From Halichondria panicea (Eukaryota; Porifera; Demospongiae; Suberitida; Halichondriidae), in the NCBI RefSeq assembly GCF_963675165.1, contig NC_087392.1, positions 5,649,442 through 5,713,441 of the forward strand: a stretch of 64,000 nucleotides of DNA. The letters run 5' to 3'. Positions within the stretch are counted from its first letter, which is position 1, and each line of letters begins with the position of its first letter. The translations under genes and the position numbers were made by a program. This document shows, one piece after another, positions 40,650 through 52,900 of the stretch. A model generated the notes under the pieces. That model was given only the letters and a program-made list of their open reading frames with translations. It was not told the origin of the DNA and ran no database searches.

Positions 40650-40868
40650 CTAGAGCTGCACATTGTCCACCTCCTCCTCATCCTCTGAGTGAGAGTCTGA
40701 GTCAGAGTCAGAGTGTTGTAGGTCCTGGTAGAGCAGCTCATCCTCACCTCCACCTGACACCATCTCACTCTCCTGGATACGGTCCTCAAATGTTGATATC
40801 ATCTCAACATTCTGTAGTGTGTGGGTGTGTGTGTGTGTGTGGGTGGGTGGGTGTGTGTGTGGGTGTAC

Positions 40869-40917
<49 letters not shown>

Positions 40918-43900
40918 GGTGGGTGTGGATACTTTAGATGATTGAAGGGTGGGACAGGAGGTTAGATCACACAAAAACCACTAATTAAAAACACTAGTTT
41001 CCTTTGCCAATTGTGTGGGTGGACTTGCACTGTGCAGGTTGTTTACTATCTCTAAAGCTTTCACTTTCATACAATAGACTGTGTACAGTGACATGTACCC
41101 CACTATACACTGATGGACCTGTGTACAGTGACATGTACCCCACTATACACTGATGGACCTGTGTACAGTGACATGTACCCCACTATATACTGATGGACCT
41201 GTGTACAGTGACATGTACCCCACTATACACTGATGGACCTGTGTACAGTGACATGTACCCCACTATACACTGATGGACCTGTGTACAGTGACATGTACCC
41301 CACTATACACTGATGGACCTGTGTACAGTGACATGTACCCCACTATATACTGATGGACCTGTGTACAGTGACATGTACCCCACTATACACTGATGGACCT
41401 GTGTACAGTGACATGTACCCCACTATACCCTGATGGACCTGTGTACAGTGACATGTATCCCACTATATGCTGATGGACCTGTGTACAGTGACATGCACCC
41501 CACTATACGCTGATGGACCTGTGTACAGTGACATGTACCCCACTATACACTGATGGGCCTGTGTACAGTGACATGTACCCCACTATACACTGATGGGCCT
41601 GTGTACAGTGACATGTACCCCACTATACACTGATGGACCTGTGTACAGTGACATGTACCCCACTATACACTGATAGACCTGTGTACAGTGACATGTACCC
41701 CACTATACACTGATGGACCTGTGTACAGTGACATGTACCCCACTATACACTGATGGACCTGTGGAGAGTGACATGTACCCCACTATATACTGATGGACCT
41801 GTGTACAGTGACATGTACCCCACTATACACTGATGGACCTGTGTACAGTGACATGTACCCCACTATACACTGATGGACCTGTGTATAGTGACATGTACCC
41901 CACTATACGCTGATGGACCTGGTGGACCTGTGTATAGTGACATGTACCCCACTATACGCTGATGGACCTGTGTACAGTGACATGTACCCCACTATACGCT
42001 GATGGACCTGTGTACAGTGACATGCACCCCACTATATGCTGATGGACCTGTGTACAGTGACATGCACCCCACTATATGCTGATGGACCTGTGTATAGTGA
42101 CATGTACCCCACTATATGCTGATGGACCTGTGTATAGTGACATGTACCCCACTATATGCTGATGGACCTGTGTACAGTGACATGTACCCCACTATACACT
42201 GATGGACCTGTGTATAGTGACATGTACCCCACTATATACTGATGGGCCTGTGTATAGTGACATGTACCCCACTATACACTGATGGACCTGTGTACAGTGA
42301 CATGTACCCCACTATACACTGATGGACCTGTGTACAGTGACATGTATCCCACTATACACTGATGGACCTGTGTACAGTGACATGTACCCCACTATACACT
42401 GATGGACCTGTGTATAGTGACATGTACCCCACTATATACTGATGGGCCTGTGTATAGTGACATGTACCCCACTATACACTGATGGACCCGTGTACAGTGA
42501 CATGTACCCCACTATACGCTGATGGACCTGTGTACAGTGACATGTACCCCACTATACACTGATGGGCCTGTGTATAGTGACATGCACCCCACTATACACT
42601 GATGGACCTGTGTATAGTGACATGCACCCCACTAGTGACATGTACCCCACTATACGCTGATGGACCTGTGTATAGTGACATGTACCCCACTATACACTGA
42701 TGGACCTGTGTACAGTGACATGTACCCCACTATACACTGATGGACCTGTGTACAGTGACATGTACCCCACTATACACTGATGGACCTGTGTACAGTGACA
42801 TGTACCCCACTATACGCTGATGGACCTGTGTACAGTGACATGCACCCCACTATACGCTGATGGACCTGTGTACAGTGACATGCACCCCACTATATACTGA
42901 TGGACCTGTGTACAGTGACATGTACCCCACTATACATACACTGATGGACCCCAGTATACGCTGATGGACCTGTGTACAGTGACATGCACCCCACTATACG
43001 CTGATGGACCTGTGTACAGTGACACGCACCCCACTATACGCTGATGGACCTGTGTACAGTGACACGCACCCCACTATACGCTGATGGACCTGTGTACAGT
43101 GACACGTACCCCACTATACGCTGATGGACCTGTGTACAGTGACACGTACCCCACTATACGCTGATGGACCTGTGTACAGTGACACGCACCCCACTATACG
43201 CTGATGGACCTGTGTACAGTGACACGCACCCCACTATACGCTGATGGACCTGTGTACAGTGACACGTACCCCACTATACGCTGATGGACCTGTGTACAGT
43301 GACACGCACCCCACTATACACTGATGGACCTGTGTACAGTGACACGCACCCCACTATACACTGATGGACCTGTGTACAGTGACACGTACCCCACTATACA
43401 CTGATGGACCTGTGTACAGTGACACGTACCCCACTATACACTGATGGACCTGTGTACAGTGACACGCACCCCACTATACACTGATGGACCTGTGTACAGT
43501 GACACGCACCCCACTATACACTGATGGACCTGTGTACAGTGACACGCACCCCACTATACACTGATGGACCTGTACACACCTCCTCCAGATACTTGAGCCC
43601 AGCCTCCCTCATAGTCTTAGCAGTCTGAGTGAATGCAGAGGAGGGTCCATTGTAAGTGATGCTGTTCTCCACAACTTGGTTCAGGTCCATAACAAACTGG
43701 TCCACTGCAGTGTACACGCGACCACTGCAGTTCTGTATAAAGATAAATCAGTCTCAAAATTAGAAAACTCAAACATGGAAAAAGCGTGAGGATAATTATA
43801 TCTGTTTAGGATATACTAAAGTTATGGCTGTTGAAAGATGTTCAACTACAGTGTACAGTGTACAACCTCCTCATGGTTCAGGGACTCTTTCAGCTGCCAT

Positions 43901-46900
43901 AACTTAAATTCCGTGGGTCCAATTTCAACGATTTTATAAAAGCTTAAAAAGAAACCTTTCAAATGTGTTTATCAAAGTTCATAATTGCCAAATGGTGAGG
44001 GGCTACAGCATTTAGATGACAAATACTGCACACACATCAGTGGTACAGCTAACGTCTATTTGTGTTGAGTTTAACCTTCATAAAGTTGTCATAACTTTGT
44101 CATACTTCACTAAAATTCGAACTCAATGCAAATAGTACTCACTTTCTTCATGGTTTGAAGGTCCATTGGACTCTTGATGATCTTGTGGTAGTCGGGGATC
44201 TTCTTAGCAGACACTGGATGATGGAACGGCCACGTCTGCACAATCACATGATCATCACATGACTAACGCATAATATTTTACGCAGCATTCACTTATACTA
44301 CTTCACTTGCTATAATTATTGTAACTAACCTGATCAACACTCTTCATAACATCCACGGACTTGCTGAGGAGGTAACAAAGAGCGACAACGGCATTATCGT
44401 CCAGCACAGGGTTAATCTCAGCCTCCAGTTGCTCCAACTCTTTCTCGAGCGTCTTCAACTCTTGTTCACATGCGGCGGCCATCTTGTGGGCGTGTTTAGT
44501 TACATCAGAGGTTGAGCCTGGCATGGGAAGAAGGATATGAAATAGACCAATCAATACGAGAAATAAAATCTGACCAGCGATTGTATGTCCATGTATGTTG
44601 TAGTACATTGCCTACAGTGATACGTAAGTTTAACCCCTGGCTCACCATTATAAGTGACACAGTTGGTGACGATGAGGTTAATGTGCTCCTTGAAGGCATC
44701 CCTGGACTTGTACACGTGATGACGACAATGCTGCACAGAGGGGACAGTGAGGGGACAGTGAGGGGACAGTGAGGGAACAGTGAGGGGACAGTGAGGGAAC
44801 AGTGAGGGGACAGTGAGGGAACAGTGAGGGGACAGTGAGAACTACATACATTATATTCTTAAAAGCGTGAATAATAGAGAACACATTACACCACAGTAAT
44901 ATCATTGGAAACTTTCCATTACTTGTAATTATATATCCCCTAGGCTCTTGTACTGAGAAGCTGCCCCAGGCTCTTGTACTGAGAAGCTGAACACAACACA
45001 ACATTATATATCCCCTAGGCTCTTGTACTGAGAAGCTGCCCCAGGCTCTTGTACTGAGAAGCTGAACACAACACAACATTGGAATGCAATAGCTCACATC
45101 TCTCATGGTCTGTAGGTCCATGGGGAACTTGATGACATTGTAGTAGTCTGGTACTATCTTCGGTTGAACGGGCTTACGGAAATGGTAGGACTGCAGAGAG
45201 AGGATGTAGGACTAGTCTAGCAGCCAGGCTGTAATGGTAGGGCTAGTCTAGCAGCCACACTCACTCACCTCTGGTATAGCAATGAGTGTTTGGAGTATCT
45301 TCTCCAAGTGGTCAACAAAGGGCACCTGTGGACAGGGATCACATGACTGAGCCACACAAACACACTACAGAGGGCTATGGGATCACATGACTGAGCCGCA
45401 CAAACACACTACAGAGGGCTATGGGATCACATGACTGAGCCGCACAAACACACTACAGAGGGCTATGGGATCACATGACTGAGCCGCACAAACACACTAC
45501 AGAGGGCTATGGGATCACATGACTGAGCCGCACAAACACACTACAGAGGGCTATGGGATCACATGACTGAGCCGCACAAACACACTACAGAGGGCTATGG
45601 GATCACATGACTGAGCCGCACAAACACACTACAGAGGGCTATGGGATCACATGACTGAGCCGCACAAACACACTACAGAGGGCTATGGGATCACATGACT
45701 GAGCCACACAAACACACTACAGAGGGCTATGGGATCACATGACTGAGCCACACAAACACACTACAGAGGGCTGTACGGATAATACATGTATGTTCCCAAG
45801 GCTGTTTTAGAGCTAATGGAGCATGTAACGTGTAAGCGTGCTGGTTATGACTACTACAATAGGTATAGACCTTGAAATATAAGTGAGTTGCACGGACTAA
45901 GCACAGTTACTTGTAGTTTATTATGCACTAGGTATAGAAATAGATATTGTTGTGATGGCCTCGATTAAACCGCAGCGTAGCGCGAATGTATTCGAGAATA
46001 CCAACCGTTTCCTATCCCTCTAACTCTTTAATCTACGATTAAATGGAAGGGGGGGTGTGTCTTTCAACAGCCATAACTTCAATACAGTTGATCCAATGTC
46101 AAAATTTTCTGAAAGCTTAGAAAAATTCCTTTCAAATGATGTGTTTCAATCAAAAATTTTGTCGCGGCCCTAATTTGTCATTTTTCGACCTCGGACCTCG
46201 GACCATGCATGGTACGACTAAATTGGCAAATACTTTTATCTCTCGAATATCAACTTTGATGGTATCATTTGAAAGGTCTCTTTCTAAGCTTTCAGAAAAC
46301 CATAACATATTTGATTTTCGATCCACAGAATTTAAGTTATGGCAGCTGAAAGATTCCCAAAATCATTGATTAAACCATTGAAGAGTTAGAGGGATAGGAA
46401 ACGGAGTGGTGCACGTGATGATTTTACATTGAATTTGCAGTGGAGCCTCGAAAACTATCCGCGTTACGCCCTATGAACGAGGCTATTATGTCGGGTAATT
46501 CCCTCAAAATAAGAAAGTTGTGTTTCCTCGAGACATATCATCTCTTTCAGCAACATAACACACCTAGTCCATGAGGCATGTGCTAATGACTGACCACACC
46601 CAGTAAAAAGAGACTTTCCAATAGCACTGAATCACGCACACAAGTTTGCATGATATTTGCTTGTAACGTGTACCACAACATTATCGGTACTTTGCTACTG
46701 TAATGTCCAACCTACTGATCACCTTTTAAAGTACGTACGTACATGTACATACGCTTCCCTAACCCCCCCGCCCACCCCCTGATTCAACCCCCACCCCCAC
46801 AATACGGCCCCCTTTACCTCTGGGCTAGTTTTCCTCCGCTGCACAGACTTGCGTGTCTCCAGGTAGTCCAGATCCTCATCTTGTGGTCCTCTGCGTCTCT

Positions 46901-49900
46901 TCCTCATCGCATCTTTAGGGAACTTGAGCAAAAGAGATTTTCTACGAAACTCTGCCACTCTCTCAACTACTGCACGATTCAAGATGACCTTTGTACCCTC
47001 CACTTTAACGATATCAGATTGTGATGAGAGCTCTGCCTCGTGTTGCTCCAACTCTTGGTCAGTGGGTGCCACGGCAACGCTACGGTTGAAGGCTGGACAG
47101 TTGCGATTGGTCTTCATGTGCCCACGTTGTCCACAAGCACTGCACTTCATCTGAGGAGGGGGGGATGTGAGACTGTATGACTAGTCAAGGTTCACACACT
47201 GTAAATAACAGTGACATACATAGTACAGTGAAACCCAGCAGCCACTCTTATTAAAGGAACAACTCTCTATTATAATGTCAGCCCCCCCCCCCACATTGCA
47301 CCACTGTCAGCCCCCCCCCCACATTGCACCACTGATTAGGCCCTAATACATGTACTAGTTCCTGCTGTAGAGGGCTTGGTTTGACCATACACACACATCA
47401 GCTACCGTATAGCGGGTATATTTCGAGGGTATACATTTTCACGGAAATACCTTTAGAAAGGTTTTCGCGGATTTAATTTTTGTGGAATAGCGCCCTTTTT
47501 GCAGCATGCATGCATGCAATATTAAATTCGCGGTTCATGCCTAATCTGCGAAAACCACGAACATTTATACCCTCGAAATACCCGCTATACGGTATGTTGA
47601 CATACATTGATGGTTGTGAGTGGCTTGGGTTTGGGTTGCTTCTTTTTCCTCTTCTTCATATTGTTGAGTCTCCTCAGCTCGTCTTGAATCCTGGAGGGGC
47701 GGGGCTAATACACATAACCATGGCAACAGTGCCATACACTTACTTCCTCTTCTCTTTTCTCATGTCCTCTCTCGTTTGCTCGTCTTGATCGATGAACTTT
47801 GACCTCATATCATTGGAGAGGCGGACGTACGCATCAATCACATCCTGCCTCTTGACCACCTCGTCCCTGACATACTCTGCTCCATCTTCATCTCTGAAGG
47901 TTCGGGAGATTATCAGACGCCGACCATTCTGTGAAATGATGACAGAAATTAAACTGTATACACGCACTTCTTTACAGTTGCCTAGGAAACGATTTTCAGA
48001 TAATTCTTCATGTATGTAGTTTAATAGTATAGGGAGACATTGGCTCACAGTAAATACACCACTCCACACCACGATGGTTACTAGGGATTATGGCAACGGG
48101 ACACGTGGTTACTAGGGATTATGGCAACGGGACACTTGGTTACTAGGGCAACGGGACACATGGTTACTAGGGATTATGGCAACGGGACACTTGGTTACTA
48201 GGGATTATGGCAACGGGACACTTGGTTACTAGGGCAACGGGACACATGGTTACTAGGGATTATGGCAACGGGACACGCGGTTGTATGGTTACTAGGGACA
48301 CGTGGTTGTAACAGAATAGTGTAACTTACACCAGAGGAGAAGCTCATGACTGATGAGGTGTCATCAAGGTCAGCTACTATAGGCGTGCCTGCAAGGGGGG
48401 ACAGAGGTAACACTTAGCCAGCTGGGAATACAATCAATAGAGCTATGCAGAACATATGCAGCAAGATACTCTTCCCCGCCCCCACACCCACCTATATTAT
48501 TAGCCACACACACACACTGCCACACCTACCTCTCTCACTAGCCGGGTCCTTCTTGTCTCCCATGATGAGCTTCTTGAGCTCTAGTCTCTCTGCTTCCTCT
48601 TGTTCCCTCGTCAACTAGAGGGAGAGGTTGGGGCATAAGGATATCATTAAGGAAAGTTTTCAATATTACATTGAGCTGCCTCAATCAATAAGTCCAGCAC
48701 TCTACCAACTATAAGCCCTCTACAGTTGTATATACAACTCAAAACTCAGGGAGTGCCCACACTGGTCGGTGGTGGTGGTTGGTATACACACCTCCATAAC
48801 CACTTCTTATCCCGCATGAGGAAAATGTGTGCGTGTGTTGAATACATTGAGGATTGAAAATAACCACCACTAACTGGGCACATCCCTTCTACTGTACCCT
48901 GCACCCTGTACCCTGCAACCTGTCCTTGGACCCTGTACCTGAGAGGTGGTCTTGCTGCCTCTTAAGAGTGTCTCTAGGTCACGACCTAACTCATCGTCAC
49001 TCTCACCTCCACTGCTCTCCTCATCTGTGGACAGCACATCATTGCTCCGCAGCACCCTGGGGGGGAGTGGTTGCTATAGTTACTCATATATATGGGGAGT
49101 TGTTGGATTATATATAGAGTCTTGCATTGGAGGCGTTTTATACAATACTCGATACATAAACTGCTAGTACATTAGCGGTGTCTACATGCTCTCAATTATA
49201 CATTTATAGTTTTATTAATAATAAGCATCGTTGCTAATGAGAGGGGCTGACTCACTCATTCTGGAGGTCGAATATTCTCTGGCACTCCTCCCTGTAGCGC
49301 TCCTGAGCCTCCATCTGAGAGAACCTTGCTCCTCGTGCAAACTTGAGGCTCTTCATGTCCACTGCAATGGAGACAAGAGTGGCCATGGTCAGCACATACT
49401 GGGGTGCATGGTCAGCAAATACTGGGGTGCACGGTCAGCACATACTGGGGTGCACGGTCAGCACATACCGGGGTACATGGTCAGCACATACTGGGGTACA
49501 TGGTCATGCCCTACACATGTAGAGCTCTAGGAAGAATGAACCACAACAAGAGCCATGCCTAGCCTAGCAATAGTGGCTATGGAGGATATAGGGGGATCCC
49601 CCATCCACACACACCTTACACTTACGTCCCTCCCCCCTAAACTTGACCGCCTTGGTGGATAGTTCCCTCACACCCCCCCACACACAACCTTACACTTACG
49701 TCCCTCCCCCCTAGACTTGACCGCCTTGGTGGATAGTTCCCTCACACCCCCACACACACACCCCTCACACCTCACACTTACGTCCCTCCCCCCCAGACTT
49801 GACGGCCTTGGTGGATAGTTCCCTCACACCCCCACACACACACCCCTCACACCTCACACTTACGTCCCTCCCCCCCAGACTTAACGGCCTTGGTGGTTAG

Positions 49901-52900
49901 TTCCCTCACCCCCTCACACCTCACACTTACGTCCCTCCCCCCCAGACTTGACGGCCTTGGTGGATAGTTCCCTCACACCCCCACACACACACTCCTCACA
50001 CACCTCACACCTCACACTTACGTCCCTCCCCCCCAGACTTGACGGCCTTGGTGGATAGTTCCCTCACACGATCCACCACTTGCCATCGAGACATCTTATC
50101 AATCTGAGGAGAACAGCTACGTATGAGGTAAGTCCACCAACATTAATGGTATATAAAGCGTGGCTTTTGTTGAGTCTATACTACATGCACGTGTATGTAC
50201 ATCGTAAATTTTAGGACTTCATTAAGAAATTAGTAAGAAATTGATTAGGGATACAGCATGTAGCATGTAGCAGCTATAGAGATGAAGATGGTCAATAGTG
50301 ACCTTATTAGGCACGAGTCATGAGTCATGACGAGTCATGGCCGGGTCATGGTACATACCTCCTCTTCTGCTACTCCGAAGTTTCTGAGTAGATTCTTTGC
50401 TTTGCTCAGTTTCAGTTTACGCAGATCACCATCAGTGCCCATTACACTCTTGACCTTCTTGACCGCCTGAGAGGCTCCTCCGCCATCACGCTGTGTGTGT
50501 GTGGGTGGGTATAGGTGAGTGTGTGTGTGTGTGTGTGCATGTGGGTGGGTGAGTGTGTGAGTGTGTGTGGGTGGGTGGGGCATCATTGGTCTAGGTAATC
50601 GTGTTTAAACAAGTGAATTCTATACTCATGAGTTGTCTACTTCATTCCACACTACAGAAAAGGTTGATATTATTATATACAGCTTTCTCTCAATTGTTAA
50701 TTTGCCAATTATTTTTTTCAGCCAAATTTCTAATGCTCACGACATTTACTCGTTGTTATAATAATTATAATTATTATTATGCTGTCATGATTGTCAACAA
50801 AAATTAATCTTCGACTTAATAATTTTACAGAAACAAGTTAGGAACTATACAAAAGTAATTACTTCACATTTTCTGCTTGTATCATCTCCACCCACCACCA
50901 TCAGTTTGTTCCAAGGGAGGGCAGCAGTGAGGCATCGTGATCGAGGTGTTGACATTTGACTAATGACAGTCCATGATGTCTCGTTGTACTGATATATGTT
51001 CTTAGTTTTATTTCCATTGGAAAACCACCCTTTATAGGAGTCCCGCCCACCCACTGCCAGCAGGTGGCCTTTGATGGTAACAAGAGAGGAATAGCTAACT
51101 GGCAAAGGGGCAATCTTCTCCCATATAGCTGAGCTTGGCGGGGACTGAGTTAGTTGTCTTAATGAGCATCTGTACACTGAATACTTCTCTTGACCATTAT
51201 CAGTTTGTGGGTGTATGTACACATAGTCTCCACAGATCGTTGTTGATGGCTGAGTGGTTGACACAGGTAGTGAGCTAACAATAGACCATCGCATGTTAGC
51301 AGTGTTTAATATCTCGACTGTATTTAAATTTGAATCACGAAATCCCCCAGCCACTACAAGTGTGTTGTTAGCGTACACAGCTCCAGGTGTCCACCGTTCG
51401 GTTGGTATGGGAGGGAAGTGTTCGACCAATTTGTTGTTAATGTAGCTGTAGAGTTTGTCACTATAGTATTGTGTGTCTGAATATCCCCCCACAGTTGTGA
51501 GCATGTCATCAACACTGACAATAGTGAAGCGGTTGTTAGGGCAAGGTGGTAACTTGTGCCACTGATTGTTGCTGAACTCATAAACAGTTTTACTTCCGTA
51601 TGAATTAAAGTATGCCTTGTCCCCAATCACGGCTGATGATCCATACCCAATACCATCAAGTGCATCAGGTAGTGACTCTATTGTAACAGGTTTCATTGGT
51701 GTAGCTTGCTCATCTTGCAGTGCGACTTGGTGCATTCGAGTCGATAGATCATGAGATTCTTCGTTCTTGCTTGCCAACGTTTGTCTCAGTTGAGTCACTT
51801 CTCTGTCTCGTTGATCGATGGCTTGTTGGAGGGCAGCAGTGTTCTCCTCCCTTGATTGCAACTCTTGGTTGAGTCTCCTCAGCTGTCTCTCCCTGGCTTC
51901 AGCCTCATGTTGGAGGGTTTGATTTCCTTGTTTTTCTTGTGCTAGTTCTGTAGCAAGTTGACCATTTTCAATGTCTTTTGTGTGTAATTGTTCGTTGTTT
52001 TGTATTATTGTCTCTCGATTTGCTTGTAGCTGTGTGTCTTTTTCTGTGATAATCTGTTGATTTGCTTGTAGTTGTTCATCTTTCTCTCTGAGCATCTGGT
52101 GCAGGTCTTGTTGGGAGCTTTCCTGGTACCGTGGTGTCCTCTTGAGAGCATCCAGTGTTTGGCAAAGCTGTTGGGAAGATGGTCGTTCAACATCTCTGTC
52201 TTTGAGGCAGTGACGAGCAATCGGCAGTAGAGGGTGGGTGGGCTCAATCAGGATCATGTGAGCTTGACGTCTTTCCAGTTCTGGGATTGCTACTTTGGCT
52301 TCAACTATGCGAGAGGGATTTCGTGGAGCTGGAATTTGAACACTCTCAAATCGATCTGTTGGCTTTGGAAACTGTCGAGTTGTGGTCTGAACTAGAAGCA
52401 CACCAAATGAGAAGTTGTCTAGTTTCTCTGTGTACACTGGTGGTTCGTTTAGTGCCTCGGGAGACATGAAGGCTGGTGTTCCCGGGCATGTGGTCATTGT
52501 GGCTAGTCGGCTGACATTTATGTCTCTGAATTTGGACATTCCGAAATCGGTGACTTTGGCTCGAGTGCCTGCAATGAGTAGGACATTGTTGCTGGAGAGG
52601 TCGCGATGGATGATCCCATTGGAGTGGAGAAAGGCAAGTGCTTGAGCTATGTCATAGGAGAGGTTGACTTGGATGTGGTAGGGAATGTCTCCAGGTGATG
52701 ACTCCAGGAAGTGTGTCAGACTCTCGTCCATGAGCTCCATGAGAAGAACTGGTGCATTTGTGTCAGGATCGCGATAGGTCCCCAAGTACTGTACAATGTT
52801 GGGGTGGTTGATACGACTCAGAAATGCACACTCTGTTTCGAATCTTCTAAACGGGTGTCTGTGTTCTTTGCCAGGATCTGGAACAGCTATTTGGAAGAGC

